From positions 1 through 7,755 of the forward strand of contig CAXYWB010000108.1 of the NCBI GenBank assembly GCA_964292695.1: 7,755 bases of DNA. The letters are read 5' to 3'. This document shows, piece after piece, positions 6,711-7,755 of the stretch. How positions within the stretch are numbered: position 1 is the stretch's first letter; every line of letters begins with the position of its first letter. The notes under the pieces are model-generated. The model searched no databases, had not been told where the DNA came from, and saw only the letters and a list, made by a program, of their open reading frames with translations. Source of the DNA: UPXZ01 sp018055865. GTDB taxonomy: Bacteria; Bacteroidota; Bacteroidia; Bacteroidales; Paludibacteraceae. A program made the position numbers and the translations under genes.

Positions 6711-6743
6711 CATTTTTCACTCCTTTTTTTGGCATGAAAAATG
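6711..6743 (+). repeat. Inverted repeat between the two exbD genes
   Basis: CATTTTTCA (6711-6719) is exactly complementary to TGAAAAATG (6735-6743), separated by 15 bases that include a run of eight T. It begins 10 bases after the first exbD stop and ends 28 bases before the second exbD start. The stem has few G-C pairs, so it is only moderately stable. It could influence message decay or access to the downstream start. Confidence 0.4.
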
Positions 6744-6771
6744 ATAATAACTATTAAAACTATTTAAATAT

Positions 6772-7404
6772 ATGATGCAAGTTGATTCCGGCGGCAGCGG
6801 AAAAAAGGGCGAACGTAAGAAAATGGATACCAGGGTGGACTTTACTCCCATGGTGGATATGATTATGTTACTCCTGACTTTCTTTATGCTTGCCACGACT
6901 TTGAGTAAACCTCAAACCATGGAAATAGCCTTGCCTTCAAAAGATAAGGGAGATGAAAAAAATCAAACCCTGGCGAAGGCTTCTGAAGCTGTTACTCTTT
7001 ATTTGGGTGCAGACAATAAGGTATATTATTTCATGGGTGAGCCTGATCTTCAAGCTCCCAACTTTCTGAAATCGACCACTTACGGAGCAGACGGCTTAAG
7101 AGCAGTAATACTCGAAAAGAACCGCAAAGCTGTAACGCAGGTGAACGAATTGAAAGATAAGAAATTGAGACTTCAGGTTACTCAACAGCAATACGATGAA
7201 GAACTGAGTAAAATTAAGGTGCAGGAAGGAACTCCGACGGTTATTATCAAACCGCTTGATAATTCCAACTATGATAACCTGGTTTCAGCTCTTGACGAAA
7301 TGCTAATAACAAGCGTAGGTAAATATGCGATAACCGAAGTAGATGAGAATGATAAAAAAATGCTTACAAATTCCGGTGTGGAATTTGCTGAAGTAAAGAA
7401 ATGA
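6772..7404 (+). CDS. exbD: ExbD family biopolymer transporter, second copy
   Basis: The predicted 210-residue protein is a second, clearly different ExbD. A cytoplasmic tail with DSGGSGKKGERKK precedes TRVDFTPMVDMIMLLLTFFML (20-40), where D29 is the equivalent of E. coli D25. The helix runs to about residue 44, followed by the periplasmic strand MEIALPSKD. A middle region (about 60-150) contains YLGADNKVYYFMG (77-89) and a charged, probably helical, stretch at 113-150. The final part, TPTVIIKPLDNSNYDNLVSALDEM and KYAITEVDE, is the folded periplasmic ExbD domain. Two ATG codons stand in tandem at 6772 and 6775, and either could be the start; 6772 is given. It resembles the first copy mainly around the membrane helix, so the pair is old rather than a recent duplication. 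It is followed 37 bases later by tonB. Confidence 0.92.
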   Translation: MMQVDSGGSGKKGERKKMDTRVDFTPMVDMIMLLLTFFMLATTLSKPQTMEIALPSKDKGDEKNQTLAKASEAVTLYLGADNKVYYFMGEPDLQAPNFLKSTTYGADGLRAVILEKNRKAVTQVNELKDKKLRLQVTQQQYDEELSKIKVQEGTPTVIIKPLDNSNYDNLVSALDEMLITSVGKYAITEVDENDKKMLTNSGVEFAEVKK

Positions 7405-7441
7405 TTCTCAATTAAGTAACAGTTTAATAAACGAATAAATA

Positions 7442-7755
7442 ATGGCAAAAGACATAAATTTAACATCTGAGAAGTGGATTGATTTGATCTTCGAGGGAAG
7501 GAATAAAAATTACGGAGCCTATACGCTGCGTAAAAATTCACCCAAAAGGCATACTTTTGCATTCCTCGTTGTTCTTGCTGCTGCTGCTTTGATAGTGATG
7601 GCATCCGTTGGGATATCTCAATACAATAAAGCAAAAGAGGCAAGAGAAGCAATGACTCAGGTATCCGAGTTGTCAGATATCAAACTCAACAAACCTGACG
7701 TTCCCGAAGAAAACAAGGTGAAGAGTTTTGAAGCACCACCTCCGGTTGAATTGAA
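7442..7755 (+). CDS. tonB: Energy transducer TonB, N-terminal part (cut by window end)
   Basis: The frame opens at ATG 7442 and runs open for 104 complete codons to the window edge, so it is partial. The start MAKDINLTSEKWIDLIFEGR followed by NKNYGAYTLRKNSPKRH (21-37) is the conserved cytoplasmic head typical of Bacteroidota TonB proteins. A single membrane helix follows at about 38-58 (FAFLVVLAAAALIVMASVGI), then a charged segment and the start of a Pro-rich periplasmic linker (FEAPPPVEL at 96-104). The C-terminal TonB domain that contacts outer-membrane transporters must lie beyond the window. The role is to carry energy from the ExbB-ExbD motor to those transporters. It sits 37 bases after the second exbD in the same operon. 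The head is much longer than in E. coli TonB, and the Ser-x3-His pattern of the E. coli helix is not evident, although H37 lies at the membrane entry. Confidence 0.9.
   Translation, partial: MAKDINLTSEKWIDLIFEGRNKNYGAYTLRKNSPKRHTFAFLVVLAAAALIVMASVGISQYNKAKEAREAMTQVSELSDIKLNKPDVPEENKVKSFEAPPPVEL

Overview
The window looks like chromosomal DNA from an AT-rich member of the Bacteroidota, probably the order Bacteroidales. Four signs support this. Start codons have little or no Shine-Dalgarno sequence. Several upstream regions carry the Bacteroidota -7 box TAnnTTTG. The leucyl-tRNA synthetase has extra segments that I associate with Bacteroidota enzymes. The ExbB-ExbD-ExbD-TonB gene order, with the TonB cytoplasmic motif W-x-DLIFEGRNKNYGAY, is also typical of the phylum. 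The genus cannot be fixed by reading alone.

The left part (1-4555) is read leftwards. From right to left it holds leuS (essential leucyl-tRNA synthetase) behind a good -7 box, then a YitT/DUF2179 membrane protein 46 bases downstream that may share the leuS transcript. Last comes a small secreted outer-membrane beta-barrel protein with its own -7 box, closed by a strong hairpin terminator at the window edge. The barrel gene is visibly more AT-rich than leuS in the lines I counted by hand.

The centre (4491-5150) is about 660 bases without a clear gene. It separates leuS from the rightward operon. It contains the leftward leuS promoter and two rightward promoter-like modules about 307 bases apart. 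The first bases downstream of these two -7 boxes are nearly identical, which suggests a duplicated promoter/leader or a small transcript ahead of exbB. A 32-codon reading frame of unknown standing lies between them.

The right part (5151-7755) is read rightwards: exbB, two different exbD genes and the start of tonB, which runs off the window. Together they encode the inner-membrane motor that uses the proton gradient to drive TonB-dependent outer-membrane transporters. Both ExbD copies keep the membrane aspartate and both have enlarged periplasmic parts. The first two intergenic gaps of the operon contain inverted repeats that could form mRNA hairpins.

I found no mobile element, CRISPR array, tRNA, rRNA or defence system. 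Most of the window is housekeeping. The less explained parts are the repeated promoter module, the intergenic hairpins, the two-ExbD design and the uncharacterised barrel protein.
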